Source: CAYMEK01 sp964389305 (GTDB lineage: Bacteria; Spirochaetota; Spirochaetia; SZUA-6; DRHE01). Taken from it: DNA of 64,000 nucleotides. Numbering within the stretch: position 1 is the first letter of the stretch; each line of letters starts with the position of its first letter. A program made the position numbers and the translations under genes. The DNA lies in the NCBI GenBank assembly GCA_964389305.1, contig CAYMEK010000008.1:23932-87931 (forward strand). Direction: 5' to 3'. Shown here piece after piece: positions 35,690-44,142 of the stretch. Under the pieces are notes generated by a model. That model was given only the letters and a program-made list of their open reading frames with translations, made no database searches and was not told where the DNA came from.

Positions 35690-36478
35690 ATGGTAGAGAT
35701 CGTGTTAGAAGGCAAGACTGAGGAAGAGATCTGGCGGCTTTACAAGCGGAAGCGAGAGCCGAAGATCCGTGACTACTTCGTGAAGCAGTACGCGCCTTTA
35801 GTAAAGTATGTAGCCGGCAAAGTTGCCATCGGTATGCCCAATAACGTGGAGTTTGACGATCTGGTCGGGTTCGGAGTCTTCGGGCTCTTCGACGCTATAG
35901 AGAAGTTCGATCCGGACAAGCATGTCAAGTTCAAGACCTACGCCGTCACCCGCATCCGGGGAGCTATCTTCGACGAGCTACGCACTATCGACTGGGTGCC
36001 TCGCTCCGTACGGCAAAAAACCAGGGAGGTGGAGGAGACGATCCGGAAGCTGGAGGCTTCGCTGGGCAGGGCGGCGGGCGACGAGGAGATCGCCAGGGCC
36101 ATGCACATGGATTTGAAAGATTTCCACAGTCTCATGCTGAAGATCTCCGGGACCTCGGTGCTTTCACTGAACGAGGTATGGTACAGCGGCGAAGACAATG
36201 ACAAGATGTCGATCGTCGAGAGCATCGAAAGCCCCTCCTCTCTCAACCCGGACAGTATCGTTGAAAAGGAGGAGATCAAGCGGATTATCGTAGAGGCCAT
36301 CAATGAGCTGCCCGAAAAAGAGAAAAAGGTGCTGGTCCTATACTACTACGAAGACCTTACCCTCAAGGAGATCGGGGAGGTTCTCGAGGTCACCGAGTCG
36401 CGGATTTCCCAGCTACATACCAAGGCGATTCTGAGGCTAAGGGCCAAGCTCTCTCACATCAAGAAGGGAATCCTGTGA
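35690..36478 (+). CDS. fliA: FliA/WhiG-type flagellar sigma factor (sigma-28)
   Basis: A 262-residue sigma factor of the FliA/WhiG group, expected to drive late flagellar genes such as flagellins, which lie outside this window. Region 2 carries VEFDDLVGFGVFGLFDAIEKF and TYAVTRIRGAIFDELR, region 3 RSVRQKTREVEETI, and region 4 a helix-turn-helix (LTLKEIGEVLEVTESRISQL). No promoter was searched systematically for its consensus. The start ATG 35690 has only a weak ribosome-binding site. The stop overlaps the next gene. Confidence 0.94.
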   Translation: MVEIVLEGKTEEEIWRLYKRKREPKIRDYFVKQYAPLVKYVAGKVAIGMPNNVEFDDLVGFGVFGLFDAIEKFDPDKHVKFKTYAVTRIRGAIFDELRTIDWVPRSVRQKTREVEETIRKLEASLGRAAGDEEIARAMHMDLKDFHSLMLKISGTSVLSLNEVWYSGEDNDKMSIVESIESPSSLNPDSIVEKEEIKRIIVEAINELPEKEKKVLVLYYYEDLTLKEIGEVLEVTESRISQLHTKAILRLRAKLSHIKKGIL

Positions 36479-38436
36479 TCACCCTCGAATCGGTGCGGGA
36501 ATACATGCGAGAGCAGCTCGAGGCCGACCGCCGGCAGAAGGCGATCAAGGTCGCCGCGGCCAGCGTGGAGGAAGCGCTCAGGCAAGCCGCCATCGAGCTG
36601 GCCGTTCCCATCAAGCGGCTGGAATACGAGATTGTCACGCAGGGTGCCAAAGGAATGCTCGGGGTGGGCAGGAAAGACTGGGTAATCCTGGCCTATGCGA
36701 AGCGGACCAAGGAAGAAGAGGCGGGGAAAGAGGCTGGCGCGGATCAAGGAGCGAAGCACAAGGAGGAAGAAGTTGTTGCGGACCGGGACGGCGAGGTCTT
36801 CGTTCGCATGACCTCCGACGGTGTATTCCTCAAAGTTACCAAGCCTACCGGCAAGGGAACCAGGGCGCCCGAAAGAAGGGCTCTGGAGAAACTGTCCCTG
36901 CGGGGCGTGACCAACTTCGACTCGAACCTGGTGAGTAAGGTAGTGCGTCACGCAGATGGGGAGTACATCAAAGTAGGAGAGTACCAATTCAATCCCGTCA
37001 GCCAATCTACCATGTCGGTGGATATCGCCGATATGGAAATGAAGGCCTATATCACCGTAACTCCGCCGGGCCCCGGGGGGGCGGACCTGTCTTACGACGA
37101 GATCAAAGGACTCTTGCATTCCAACGGGGTGGTGCACGGGGTCAAGGAAGAGGTTATCAGGACGTTCCTGGACTATCCCAGCTACAGCGAGAAGCTCCTG
37201 GTCGCCGAGGGCACCAAGCCGGTCAACGGCAAGGACGCCCAAATCGTGTACAATTTTAATGTTCGTCGTGACGAGATACAGCTCAAGGAGAAGAACGGCC
37301 GTGTGGATTTTCGGGAGCTGAATCTGGTGGAGAACGTGGAATCGGGACAGATCCTGGCCACCAAGCAGCCCCCTGAAGAAGGCGCCCCGGGGCGGACCGT
37401 CACCGGCAAGATATTGCCGGCCAAACCGGGCAGAAATGTGCAGATAGAAATCGGTAAAAACGTCAAGCTGTCCGACGATGGCATGAGCGCTATGGCTACT
37501 ATCAACGGGCAGGTGTTGCTGGTTACCGGTCGGATCAACGTAGAGCCGGTGTATACGGTGGAAGGAGACGTCAACTTCAAGACGGGCAATATCCTGTTTT
37601 TGGGTACCGTATTTGTTAAGGGAAACGTGGAGGATGGATTTACCGTAAAGGCGGCCGGCAATATCGAGGTAATGGGCAGTGTCGGCAAGTGCCTGCTCGA
37701 TGCCGAGGGGGAAGTAGTAGTTCATCAAGGGATCCTGGGTAAGAATGAGGGCAAGGTACGGGCCGGGGGCAACCTGGTCGCCAAGTTCATCGAGAATGCC
37801 CGGGTCGAGGTAGACGAAAATGTCCTGGTCAGCGATGGAATCATTCACTCTCTGGTGGATGCGAACAAGCGCGTTCTCTGCCAGGGGAGACGGGCTTCTA
37901 TCGTCGGAGGCCGGCTGCGGGCAGCGGAGGAGATACACGCCAAGACCCTGGGCTCGGTGGCGGGAACCGAAACGATTCTCGAGGTGGGGATAGATCCGAA
38001 AAGAAAGGAGATACTCACCAAGTCCATTGGACGTAAAGGGGAGTTGGAGAAACAGCTCGAGGAGCTGGTCCGGAACATAAATACCCTGGAGAATCTCAAG
38101 AAAGTCCAGAGGGCGTTCTCCGAGGAGAAGCAGAAGAACCTGGAGGAGCTCAACGACCAGCGTTCCTCTATTCTGCAGGAGCTGGAGGAGGCGAACAAGG
38201 TAATCAACGAGATCAACGTCTATTTGCAGTCTATCAAACTGAGCGGTAAGGTATCGGCTTCCGATAGGGTCTTCCCCGGAGTAAAGGTTTTTATTAAGAA
38301 CGAGAGCTTGATCGTGCGCAACGAGTTCAAGAGTGTTACCTTCTGCCTGGAAGGCAAGGAGATACGCATTTCCAAGTACGAGCCCATGGATCAGGCTTAC
38401 GCTCGGAGGCTGGTGCATGCCGCTTCTGCCCATTGA
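36475..38436 (+). CDS. FapA/DUF342 family protein with N-terminal Jag-like domain
   Basis: A 653-residue protein of the DUF342 family, named FapA after a Vibrio/Pseudomonas polar protein, which forms a right-handed beta helix. The first 60 residues (SVEEALRQAAIELAVPIKRL) resemble a Jag_N domain. The middle carries DUF342 motifs (GKILPAKPGRNV, KGNVEDGFTVKAAGNI) with repetitive short-strand sequence. A coiled coil (about 520-590) lies near the C-terminus. Its GTG start overlaps the fliA stop. Spirochaetes keep this gene next to fliA, implying a motility role, but its biochemical activity is unknown. Confidence 0.8.
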   Translation: MITLESVREYMREQLEADRRQKAIKVAAASVEEALRQAAIELAVPIKRLEYEIVTQGAKGMLGVGRKDWVILAYAKRTKEEEAGKEAGADQGAKHKEEEVVADRDGEVFVRMTSDGVFLKVTKPTGKGTRAPERRALEKLSLRGVTNFDSNLVSKVVRHADGEYIKVGEYQFNPVSQSTMSVDIADMEMKAYITVTPPGPGGADLSYDEIKGLLHSNGVVHGVKEEVIRTFLDYPSYSEKLLVAEGTKPVNGKDAQIVYNFNVRRDEIQLKEKNGRVDFRELNLVENVESGQILATKQPPEEGAPGRTVTGKILPAKPGRNVQIEIGKNVKLSDDGMSAMATINGQVLLVTGRINVEPVYTVEGDVNFKTGNILFLGTVFVKGNVEDGFTVKAAGNIEVMGSVGKCLLDAEGEVVVHQGILGKNEGKVRAGGNLVAKFIENARVEVDENVLVSDGIIHSLVDANKRVLCQGRRASIVGGRLRAAEEIHAKTLGSVAGTETILEVGIDPKRKEILTKSIGRKGELEKQLEELVRNINTLENLKKVQRAFSEEKQKNLEELNDQRSSILQELEEANKVINEINVYLQSIKLSGKVSASDRVFPGVKVFIKNESLIVRNEFKSVTFCLEGKEIRISKYEPMDQAYARRLVHAASAH

Positions 38437-38746
38437 TCTGCAGATCGTATTCAGCCAGATGAGCCACGTCGGCAAAGAACAAGCGGTTCAGAGGGACGTA
38501 AGCCCTCAGTACCAGTTCGTTCAGGGCAGTGAGATGGTTCAAAAGGCGGAGCACGACGATAGCGCGGTAAACCAGCCACGGGAGGTCAGCGAAGGACCGG
38601 AGAAAGTCAGTGACGAGGAAGAGTCGGAGGGCAAGCAGCATGCACGCAGCCAGGGGAAGTCGGAAGGACAGCGGAAAGAGAGCCCTGAAGAGAGGGAAGT
38701 CTTTGAAGATCCGGACCTGGGGCATCATATAGACCTGCTGGGCTGA
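38417..38746 (+). CDS. small charged hypothetical protein downstream of fapA
   Basis: A 109-residue protein I cannot name. ATG 38417 follows GGAGG by seven bases and lies inside the end of the fapA gene. The first 30 residues (MPLLPIDLQIVFSQMSHVGK) are moderately hydrophobic and look like the conserved core, while the rest is a highly charged tail rich in Glu, Lys, Gln and Ser that is probably disordered. It has no signal peptide or helix of membrane length. Its place in the fapA-cheW stretch suggests a motility partner, by position only. Confidence 0.65.
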   Translation: MPLLPIDLQIVFSQMSHVGKEQAVQRDVSPQYQFVQGSEMVQKAEHDDSAVNQPREVSEGPEKVSDEEESEGKQHARSQGKSEGQRKESPEEREVFEDPDLGHHIDLLG

Positions 38747-38761
38747 AGCGGACGGGGATCA

Positions 38762-39223
38762 TTGGAACGGTTCATTCTGTATCTCGCCCTGCTCATTGCA
38801 GGATACTTTATTATCTACGCGATTCTCAAAAAAAAAATAACTGCGTCGATGGACCCCCACGCCGTCCTCCAGAAGATACGCGAGGAAGTCGACCGGATCA
38901 TCGTCGGTCTTAACTCCACAACGGACAGAAACATCACCTTGCTCGAAGACAGGGTCAAGAGCCTTGCCGATATGCTGCAACAGGCCGACAAGAAAATAGG
39001 GGTGTTGAGACGAGAGACCGAAAAACACGAGCTGGCGGCCAAGCTGTACTCCGAGCTGGCGGGAAAAAAGGCAACTGAGCCCGAAGAACAGCCGGAGGAT
39101 GTGCACAGCCGAGTCGTGAAGCTGCACCGGGAGGGAGTTACGCCGTCGGTGATCGGCAAGAAGCTCGGGATCACCCAGGCGGAGATCGAGCTGATCCTTT
39201 CTCTTGCGGAAAAGAACAGATAA
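38762..39223 (+). CDS. membrane-anchored coiled-coil protein with C-terminal helix-turn-helix
   Basis: A 153-residue protein starting with TTG 38762. It has one N-terminal helix (FILYLALLIAGYFIIYAIL), a coiled coil (about 45-105; LLEDRVKSLADMLQQADKKI) and a short C-terminal segment (VKLHREGVTPSVIGKKLG plus ITQAEIELIL) that resembles a helix-turn-helix. The pattern matches small DUF2802-like proteins found among flagellar genes. I infer a membrane scaffold linked to motility. The stop is 16 bases before cheW. Confidence 0.65.
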   Translation: MERFILYLALLIAGYFIIYAILKKKITASMDPHAVLQKIREEVDRIIVGLNSTTDRNITLLEDRVKSLADMLQQADKKIGVLRRETEKHELAAKLYSELAGKKATEPEEQPEDVHSRVVKLHREGVTPSVIGKKLGITQAEIELILSLAEKNR

Positions 39224-39239
39224 CCGATGGGGCGGTGGT

Positions 39240-39683
39240 ATGCCAAAACGGTATGTGGTGTTCAGCATCGGTGAGGGGCAATTTGCCATCCCGTTGGCGG
39301 AGGTTTCCCGTATAGTACGCTATGAGAATGTCACGGATGTTCCCACCGCTCCTCCCTTTGTGGACGGAGTAATAAACCTGGCCGGTGAGGTAATCCCCGT
39401 GGTAAACCTGCCGCGGCGTCTGTCCCTGACCGGTGCCGAGACAACCCGGAAGAACCGGGTAATCGTGGTGCAGAAGCAGGAACGACGCTACGGGCTGCTT
39501 GTGCATGGCGTACGGGAGATCCTTGAGCTGGAGCAGGACAGTGTCGCCCCGGAGGCAGCCTCGGTGTTCGGGATGAAACCTGAGTTTGTATTGGGAATCG
39601 CCAGGAACAGGGAGAAGCTGCTGGTTTTGCTGGACATCTTCAAAGTTCTCTCTACGCCTCCGGAAGTCCCTATCAGGGAGTGA
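39240..39683 (+). CDS. cheW: CheW, chemotaxis coupling protein
   Basis: CheW links chemoreceptors to the CheA kinase. The start is ATG 39240; an upstream in-frame ATG at 39204 lies within the previous gene. The 147-residue protein has the SH3-like CheW fold with the conserved sequence INLAGEVIPVVNLPRRL and LLVHGVREILEL. The ribosome-binding site is weak (GGGGCGG). cheA starts four bases after the stop. No chemoreceptor gene is present in the window. Confidence 0.93.
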   Translation: MPKRYVVFSIGEGQFAIPLAEVSRIVRYENVTDVPTAPPFVDGVINLAGEVIPVVNLPRRLSLTGAETTRKNRVIVVQKQERRYGLLVHGVREILELEQDSVAPEAASVFGMKPEFVLGIARNREKLLVLLDIFKVLSTPPEVPIRE

Positions 39684-39687
39684 CGGG

Positions 39688-41751
39688 ATGCCGGCGGATA
39701 TTGATGAGCAGAGGCTTCTGCGGGCTTTTCTCGAAGAGGCGGAAGAGCTTCTGGAGAAACTCAACCATAGTCTGTTGGGATTAGAGAAAGATACCACCAA
39801 CCCGCGCTTGATCAACGAAATCTTCCGGTTGACCCACTCCTTAAAATCCGAATCTGCCCTGCTGGGCTTTTCACGCCTCGGCGAGCTGGCTCACCGGTTG
39901 GAAGATGTTTTTGACAGGATCCGGGCGGGAGGGTTGTCCCTTACCCGGCCTCTTATGGACGCCGTATTTTCTGCAGCGGATCTGGTCCATGAAATGATCG
40001 CCAGAATCTCTGCGGGCCGAAGTGACGCCGACCTTGATACGGCGGCGGTGGCTCTTGAGCTTACCAATCTGGTCGAGCCGTCCTCCGCCCACGGTCAGCT
40101 TTCCGACAAGACTGGCCAGGAGCATTCAGGTCATTCCGCGGGGGAGGCGGAGGACGGGGTCGAGCCGGTACTGGGAGATTTTCACCGTTCCCAGGTACTG
40201 GAAGCCCTGGATCGGGGCGAGGAGGTTTACAGGCTGTCCTGCCGGCTGTCAGAGGAGGCGCAAGTCAAGTATCCGCGCGCCTATCTGGTCATCAATAAGC
40301 TGGAGACGATTGCCAATGTGATCGCAACAGCCCCCGATATGCGCTCGCCTGCCGACGATTGTCAATACAGCCGCTTTATCGTCCTGCTTTCAACCAACCT
40401 GGATCAGGAGGCGATCCGAAAAGCCTGCGCCGTCGACTTGATAGAGTCAATCGAGCTCACCGCTTTGGACCGGGAAGCGATCGACCAGGTCATCGCTGTC
40501 CCGGCGGATCGTCTGCGGGGAGGGCGCAGGCCAGCCGGAGATCTGAACGGACCGCACAGCGGGCGTATCGAGATCGCTTCGGTGCGGGTCGACACGAAAA
40601 AGCTCAATGAGATCTGGCAGCTTGTAGGAGAGCTGACGATCTACAAGGCTCAATTATCCAAGCTGCACGAAACCGTGGCCCAGCAGCAGAGCAGTGAATC
40701 CATCAGGGGCGAGATCGAGCGGGCAACCGACTCGCTGGACCGGATCGCTTCGCAAATGCAGAGGGCGATTATGGAAACTCGCATGGTTCCCATCGCCGTA
40801 CTGTTCAACAAGTTTCCGCGGCTGGTTCGCGACCTTTCCCGTAAGCTGGGCAAGAATGTCGAGCTGGAGATCCTTGGACAGGATACGGAGATCGACAGAA
40901 CGATCGTTGAGGCGCTCTCCGATCCGTTGACCCACATCATTCGCAACTCCCTCGATCACGGAGTGGAGCTGCCCGAACAGCGCAGCCAGGCCGGCAAGCC
41001 GGAGGCGGGACGGATATCGATCTCAGCCTGCCAGCGAGGGGGAAAGATAGTTATCGAAGTTGTCGATGACGGGCAGGGACTGGATGTGGAGAAGATACGC
41101 CATAAAGCCGGCGCCCAGCTGAGCGATGAAGAGGTGATCCAGTTCATTTTTTCACCGGGTTTCAGCACCAAGGACAACGTCACGGATCTGTCCGGGCGCG
41201 GGGTAGGCATGGACGTGGTGGCCACCCGCATCAGGGACGATCTGAAGGGAGAAGTGGAGGTCCGCAGCGAACGGGGCCGAGGTACACTGATCCGTATTGT
41301 ACTTCCCCTGACTCTGACTATCCTCCATTCCCTGATCATCGCTGTCGGCCGCCATCGCTACGCCATACCGGTTCAGGATATCGATGAGACGATCAGAGTT
41401 GCGGATTCCGAAATCCGAAATGTCGATGGAACTGAGCTATATTCCTATGCGGGGCGGGATATACCGCTGGTACAGCTGGACTCCATGCTGCACGACCGAA
41501 CCCGATCGGGAGGCCGCCGCGGCGGCGAGTACACTGGTGTTGTCATCCGGCAGGCTCAGGGCAGAGTCTGCCTGCTGGTCGACGAGTTGGTAGATGAGGA
41601 GGATGTGGTGATAAAGCCGATCTCCGAGCTGTTAAACTACCACAGGCTTTTCTCCGGGGTCTCGGTACTGGGAGACGGCAGAATTCTTTTCATCCTCGAT
41701 ACGGCCAGAATCATGGAGCTGGTGAGCTCCGGGAATCTCGATGGCGGTTAA
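39688..41751 (+). CDS. cheA: CheA, chemotaxis histidine kinase
   Basis: CheA autophosphorylates and passes phosphate to CheY. I choose ATG 39688, after GGGAG, giving 687 residues. The P1 domain has phosphorylated His50 in LTHSLKSESALLG. A middle region (about 150-270) may hold a P2-like domain, but it is divergent. P3 (about 295-350) is followed by P4 with N box IIRNSLDHG, G1 VVDDGQGLD and G2 GRGVGMDV, and the C-terminal P5 CheW-like domain. The stop overlaps cheY by 11 bases. Confidence 0.94.
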   Translation: MPADIDEQRLLRAFLEEAEELLEKLNHSLLGLEKDTTNPRLINEIFRLTHSLKSESALLGFSRLGELAHRLEDVFDRIRAGGLSLTRPLMDAVFSAADLVHEMIARISAGRSDADLDTAAVALELTNLVEPSSAHGQLSDKTGQEHSGHSAGEAEDGVEPVLGDFHRSQVLEALDRGEEVYRLSCRLSEEAQVKYPRAYLVINKLETIANVIATAPDMRSPADDCQYSRFIVLLSTNLDQEAIRKACAVDLIESIELTALDREAIDQVIAVPADRLRGGRRPAGDLNGPHSGRIEIASVRVDTKKLNEIWQLVGELTIYKAQLSKLHETVAQQQSSESIRGEIERATDSLDRIASQMQRAIMETRMVPIAVLFNKFPRLVRDLSRKLGKNVELEILGQDTEIDRTIVEALSDPLTHIIRNSLDHGVELPEQRSQAGKPEAGRISISACQRGGKIVIEVVDDGQGLDVEKIRHKAGAQLSDEEVIQFIFSPGFSTKDNVTDLSGRGVGMDVVATRIRDDLKGEVEVRSERGRGTLIRIVLPLTLTILHSLIIAVGRHRYAIPVQDIDETIRVADSEIRNVDGTELYSYAGRDIPLVQLDSMLHDRTRSGGRRGGEYTGVVIRQAQGRVCLLVDELVDEEDVVIKPISELLNYHRLFSGVSVLGDGRILFILDTARIMELVSSGNLDGG

Positions 41752-42106
41752 AATTCTGCTCGCCGACGACCTGTATTTCATGCGCATGGTGCAGAAAGAG
41801 GTGCTGGAGGCCAATGGGTATGAGATCGTGGGCGAGGCGTCGAACGGAGTGGAGGCGGTGCAGAAATTCGCCGAGTTGAGCCCCGATATCGTGGTTCTTG
41901 ATATCACCATGCCTGAAATGAACGGGCTGGAGGCCATGCGGAAGATTTTCGAGAGCGATACCGAGGCCAGGATTATTATCTGCTCCGCCATCGGCCAGCA
42001 GAATCTGATCGTTGAGGCGATCAACGCCGGCATCAAGGACTTCATCGTCAAGCCATTCAAGCCGGAGAGGCTGCTCTCGGCCATTGCCAAGGCCGTCACC
42101 GAATAA
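41741..42106 (+). CDS. cheY: CheY, chemotaxis response regulator
   Basis: A single-domain receiver that carries the motor-switching signal. The 121-residue protein has acidic residues Asp9 and Asp10, phosphorylation site Asp54 (in VVLDITMPEMNG), Ser82 at the switch Thr/Ser position (IIICSAIG), and Lys104 (FIVKPFKP). It should bind the LSQDEID motifs of FliM and FliY in this window. The stop codon TAA lies within the T-tract of a terminator used by the opposite strand, just downstream. Confidence 0.95.
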   Translation: MAVKILLADDLYFMRMVQKEVLEANGYEIVGEASNGVEAVQKFAELSPDIVVLDITMPEMNGLEAMRKIFESDTEARIIICSAIGQQNLIVEAINAGIKDFIVKPFKPERLLSAIAKAVTE

Positions 42107-42142
42107 AAAAAACGGTATGCCTGGACGTCAGGAGCATACCGT
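42105..42142 (-). terminator. intrinsic terminator for the minus-strand Maf/FtsI operon
   Basis: A perfect nine-base-pair stem (ACGGTATGC at 42112-42120 and GCATACCGT at 42134-42142) encloses an inner CTG/CAG pairing with a five-base loop. On the minus strand it is followed by eight T (A-run 42105-42112), the classic form. On the plus strand the downstream sequence is C/T-mixed, so it would end cheY transcripts only weakly. The T-tract overlaps the cheY stop codon. Confidence 0.8.
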
Positions 42143-42276
42143 CTTACCTTGAGGGTTTGTTACGCCGTGAAGCATTGTCCCTCTTTATCTAGTTCGGCGG
42201 TTAAAGAAAGAACTTTAGACCGCATTTATCAGCACGCCCCCTCCGGCGCCGAACCAGCCGTTCGGTGGCGGGCGCC

Positions 42277-44142
42277 TCACGGTCGCCGCCCTGTCACGGA
42301 TAACAGCCGGAGGTGATAGGAGGCGGAGGCTTCCAGTTCCCGGTACAGCGTTCTGGAATTGGCCAAGGCTTCGGCGTAATCCGCAGGACCTTCCGGGTGG
42401 TCGAGAATCCTGCGCACTAGTGGCTGAAAAAGGAAACCCGCGATCTGGCGGGATGAGAGCTCCAGGATATCGCGATCCACCTTGGCGAGCTCGGACAGCA
42501 CATCCCGAGATTCTTTTTTCCTTGCCGAGGCGGCGTCCGTCGGGGAGGAAACCGCGGGCGAGCATAGCTCGGCGCCTCGATGGGCCAGAGTTTCAAGCAG
42601 CTTCAGCTCGGCCGCCAGGCTATCCAGTCCCTCTTTTACGGCAAGGAGGCGTTTCCGGCGCTCAGGGCCGCTTCGGATTTTTGATGCCTGGCGTTTCAAG
42701 TCCTTGAGCGCCCGGTCGATCTGCTTGCGTACAACCGGAAGCTCGAAGAGCCTCTGTATGTCGGCGAAGGGCATACCTTCGATCCTGACGGCCTCGCCGG
42801 ACAGGTTGCAGGTGGCGGGCCCGCCAGCCCGCTCCTGCTGCTTCATCTGGTTTTCAAACCACCACTTGTAGATCAACATGCGTCGATCTGACAGGGTAGT
42901 GCCGCCTTCATAGTTTGGCAGAGGCGAAGGTCCGGCGTGATACAGGTAGGAGAAGGACATTTGTTCTACGGGTTCGAGCCGGCAGGATAGGGTGTGCATC
43001 GTTTCCTCGAAAAAGGCCCCGCCCGCATGCGTACGCCGGCCGGGAAAGCCCAGGTCGAGACCGGCCAGGTAGATGGGACGGCTGCCCAGGTAGCGCGACA
43101 AGTCCCAGGCGGTGGTGGCTACCGACCCGCCCGCCCCGATTGGTCCCTTTTCACCGATAATGCCCTCTAGATAGCGGCCCAGAGGAAAAAAGGAAGACAC
43201 AAAGAAGGCGCAGTCTTTGCTGCGATTCAGCAAGCGAAAAACGCGCGGATGGGCGGACGATTCGGAGACCAGGATCGCCGCCCCGAGAGAAAGCCGATCC
43301 AGATGACGGCTGTTCCAGTACTGCGGGTCCACGGTAACCAGAAAATCGGGCTGGAGCCCCTGCTGCAGGCAAGGGCGAAAGGAGGTGTCCACCGCCACCA
43401 CCAGCATTCGCCGGCGCAGCCCTTCGAGGTGAGGGAGCACTGCGTCCAGTGAGGGCCCGGCTGCCAGTACCAGAGCGGGAATCCCGGCGAACCGCTCTCT
43501 GCCTAGGTTGATGCCGGGAACATCGGTGAACAGCTCGAGGTTGGCAAGCAGATTCCGAATCCAGAGCTTGCCAAAACGATCCAGAGTGTTGATGTTCACC
43601 TCCCGCTTATCGAACAGGGAGCGCAGCAGCACTTCGACCTGGCTGTAGTACGGCGTTTCAGAACCGAGCAGGGAACGCAGCTTAAGGACACACAGGCGCC
43701 CCAGGGGCAGAGAATCGATACCCATCATGATCGCTTCTGGCTGCTCGTCGATATACCAGAAGACGTTGGCCAGCGAAAGCAGCTTGCCGAGATCCCGGCT
43801 TGCCAGCGCCTGAGCGAACAAGGACCGCTGTTTTTCAACCACCACCAACGGTTTTCCCGGATGGCGCTCGACGAAAGCTTCGGCCAGGTAGCCCAGACCG
43901 AAACCGAACAGAACCGCCGCCGTTGTATCGGTTCCGGCTTCCGTTTCCACAATACGTCTGGCTTCTCTGGTAGGGTCGTAACGTGAGTGGAGGTAGCAGC
44001 CTTGCAGGGTGGCGGTAAGAAGTCCGGAGGGAGTCCGGCGGAGTTCGAAGCCCTGCAGCGGTTGGACGTCTTCGAGCTTCTTATCTTGCAGATCCGGTTG
44101 GCGAGCATAGAGGAGCTGCAGATTCCGAGCGCTATAATTCAT
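42277..44142 (-). CDS. Maf-type (MptE-like, DUF115) motility accessory protein
   Basis: A 621-residue cytoplasmic protein of the family that includes Maf glycosyltransferases, which transfer pseudaminic/legionaminic acid to flagellins, and the MptE-like DUF115 core. The central domain contains GIPALVLAAGPSLDAVLPHL and AVDTSFRPCLQQGLQPDF, then VTVDPQYWNS and a later GSVATTAWDLSRYLG. N- and C-terminal regions are helical. It sits beside the flagellar and chemotaxis genes and overlaps the upstream PBP gene by four bases (ATGA). I infer flagellar-protein glycosylation; the substrate is unknown. Confidence 0.75.
   Translation of the reverse strand: MNYSARNLQLLYARQPDLQDKKLEDVQPLQGFELRRTPSGLLTATLQGCYLHSRYDPTREARRIVETEAGTDTTAAVLFGFGLGYLAEAFVERHPGKPLVVVEKQRSLFAQALASRDLGKLLSLANVFWYIDEQPEAIMMGIDSLPLGRLCVLKLRSLLGSETPYYSQVEVLLRSLFDKREVNINTLDRFGKLWIRNLLANLELFTDVPGINLGRERFAGIPALVLAAGPSLDAVLPHLEGLRRRMLVVAVDTSFRPCLQQGLQPDFLVTVDPQYWNSRHLDRLSLGAAILVSESSAHPRVFRLLNRSKDCAFFVSSFFPLGRYLEGIIGEKGPIGAGGSVATTAWDLSRYLGSRPIYLAGLDLGFPGRRTHAGGAFFEETMHTLSCRLEPVEQMSFSYLYHAGPSPLPNYEGGTTLSDRRMLIYKWWFENQMKQQERAGGPATCNLSGEAVRIEGMPFADIQRLFELPVVRKQIDRALKDLKRQASKIRSGPERRKRLLAVKEGLDSLAAELKLLETLAHRGAELCSPAVSSPTDAASARKKESRDVLSELAKVDRDILELSSRQIAGFLFQPLVRRILDHPEGPADYAEALANSRTLYRELEASASYHLRLLSVTGRRP

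Noticed and set aside
36454..38475. 673-codon open frame on the minus strand opposite the FapA gene
   Set aside because: The plus strand codes for a recognisable DUF342 protein and fits the operon spacing. The antisense protein matches no family and is a G+C codon-bias shadow.
42281..42460. Minus-strand frame 42215-42565 overlapping the 3' end of the Maf-type gene
   Set aside because: It lies in another frame inside the coding region of the MptE-like protein and has Arg/Pro-rich shadow composition.
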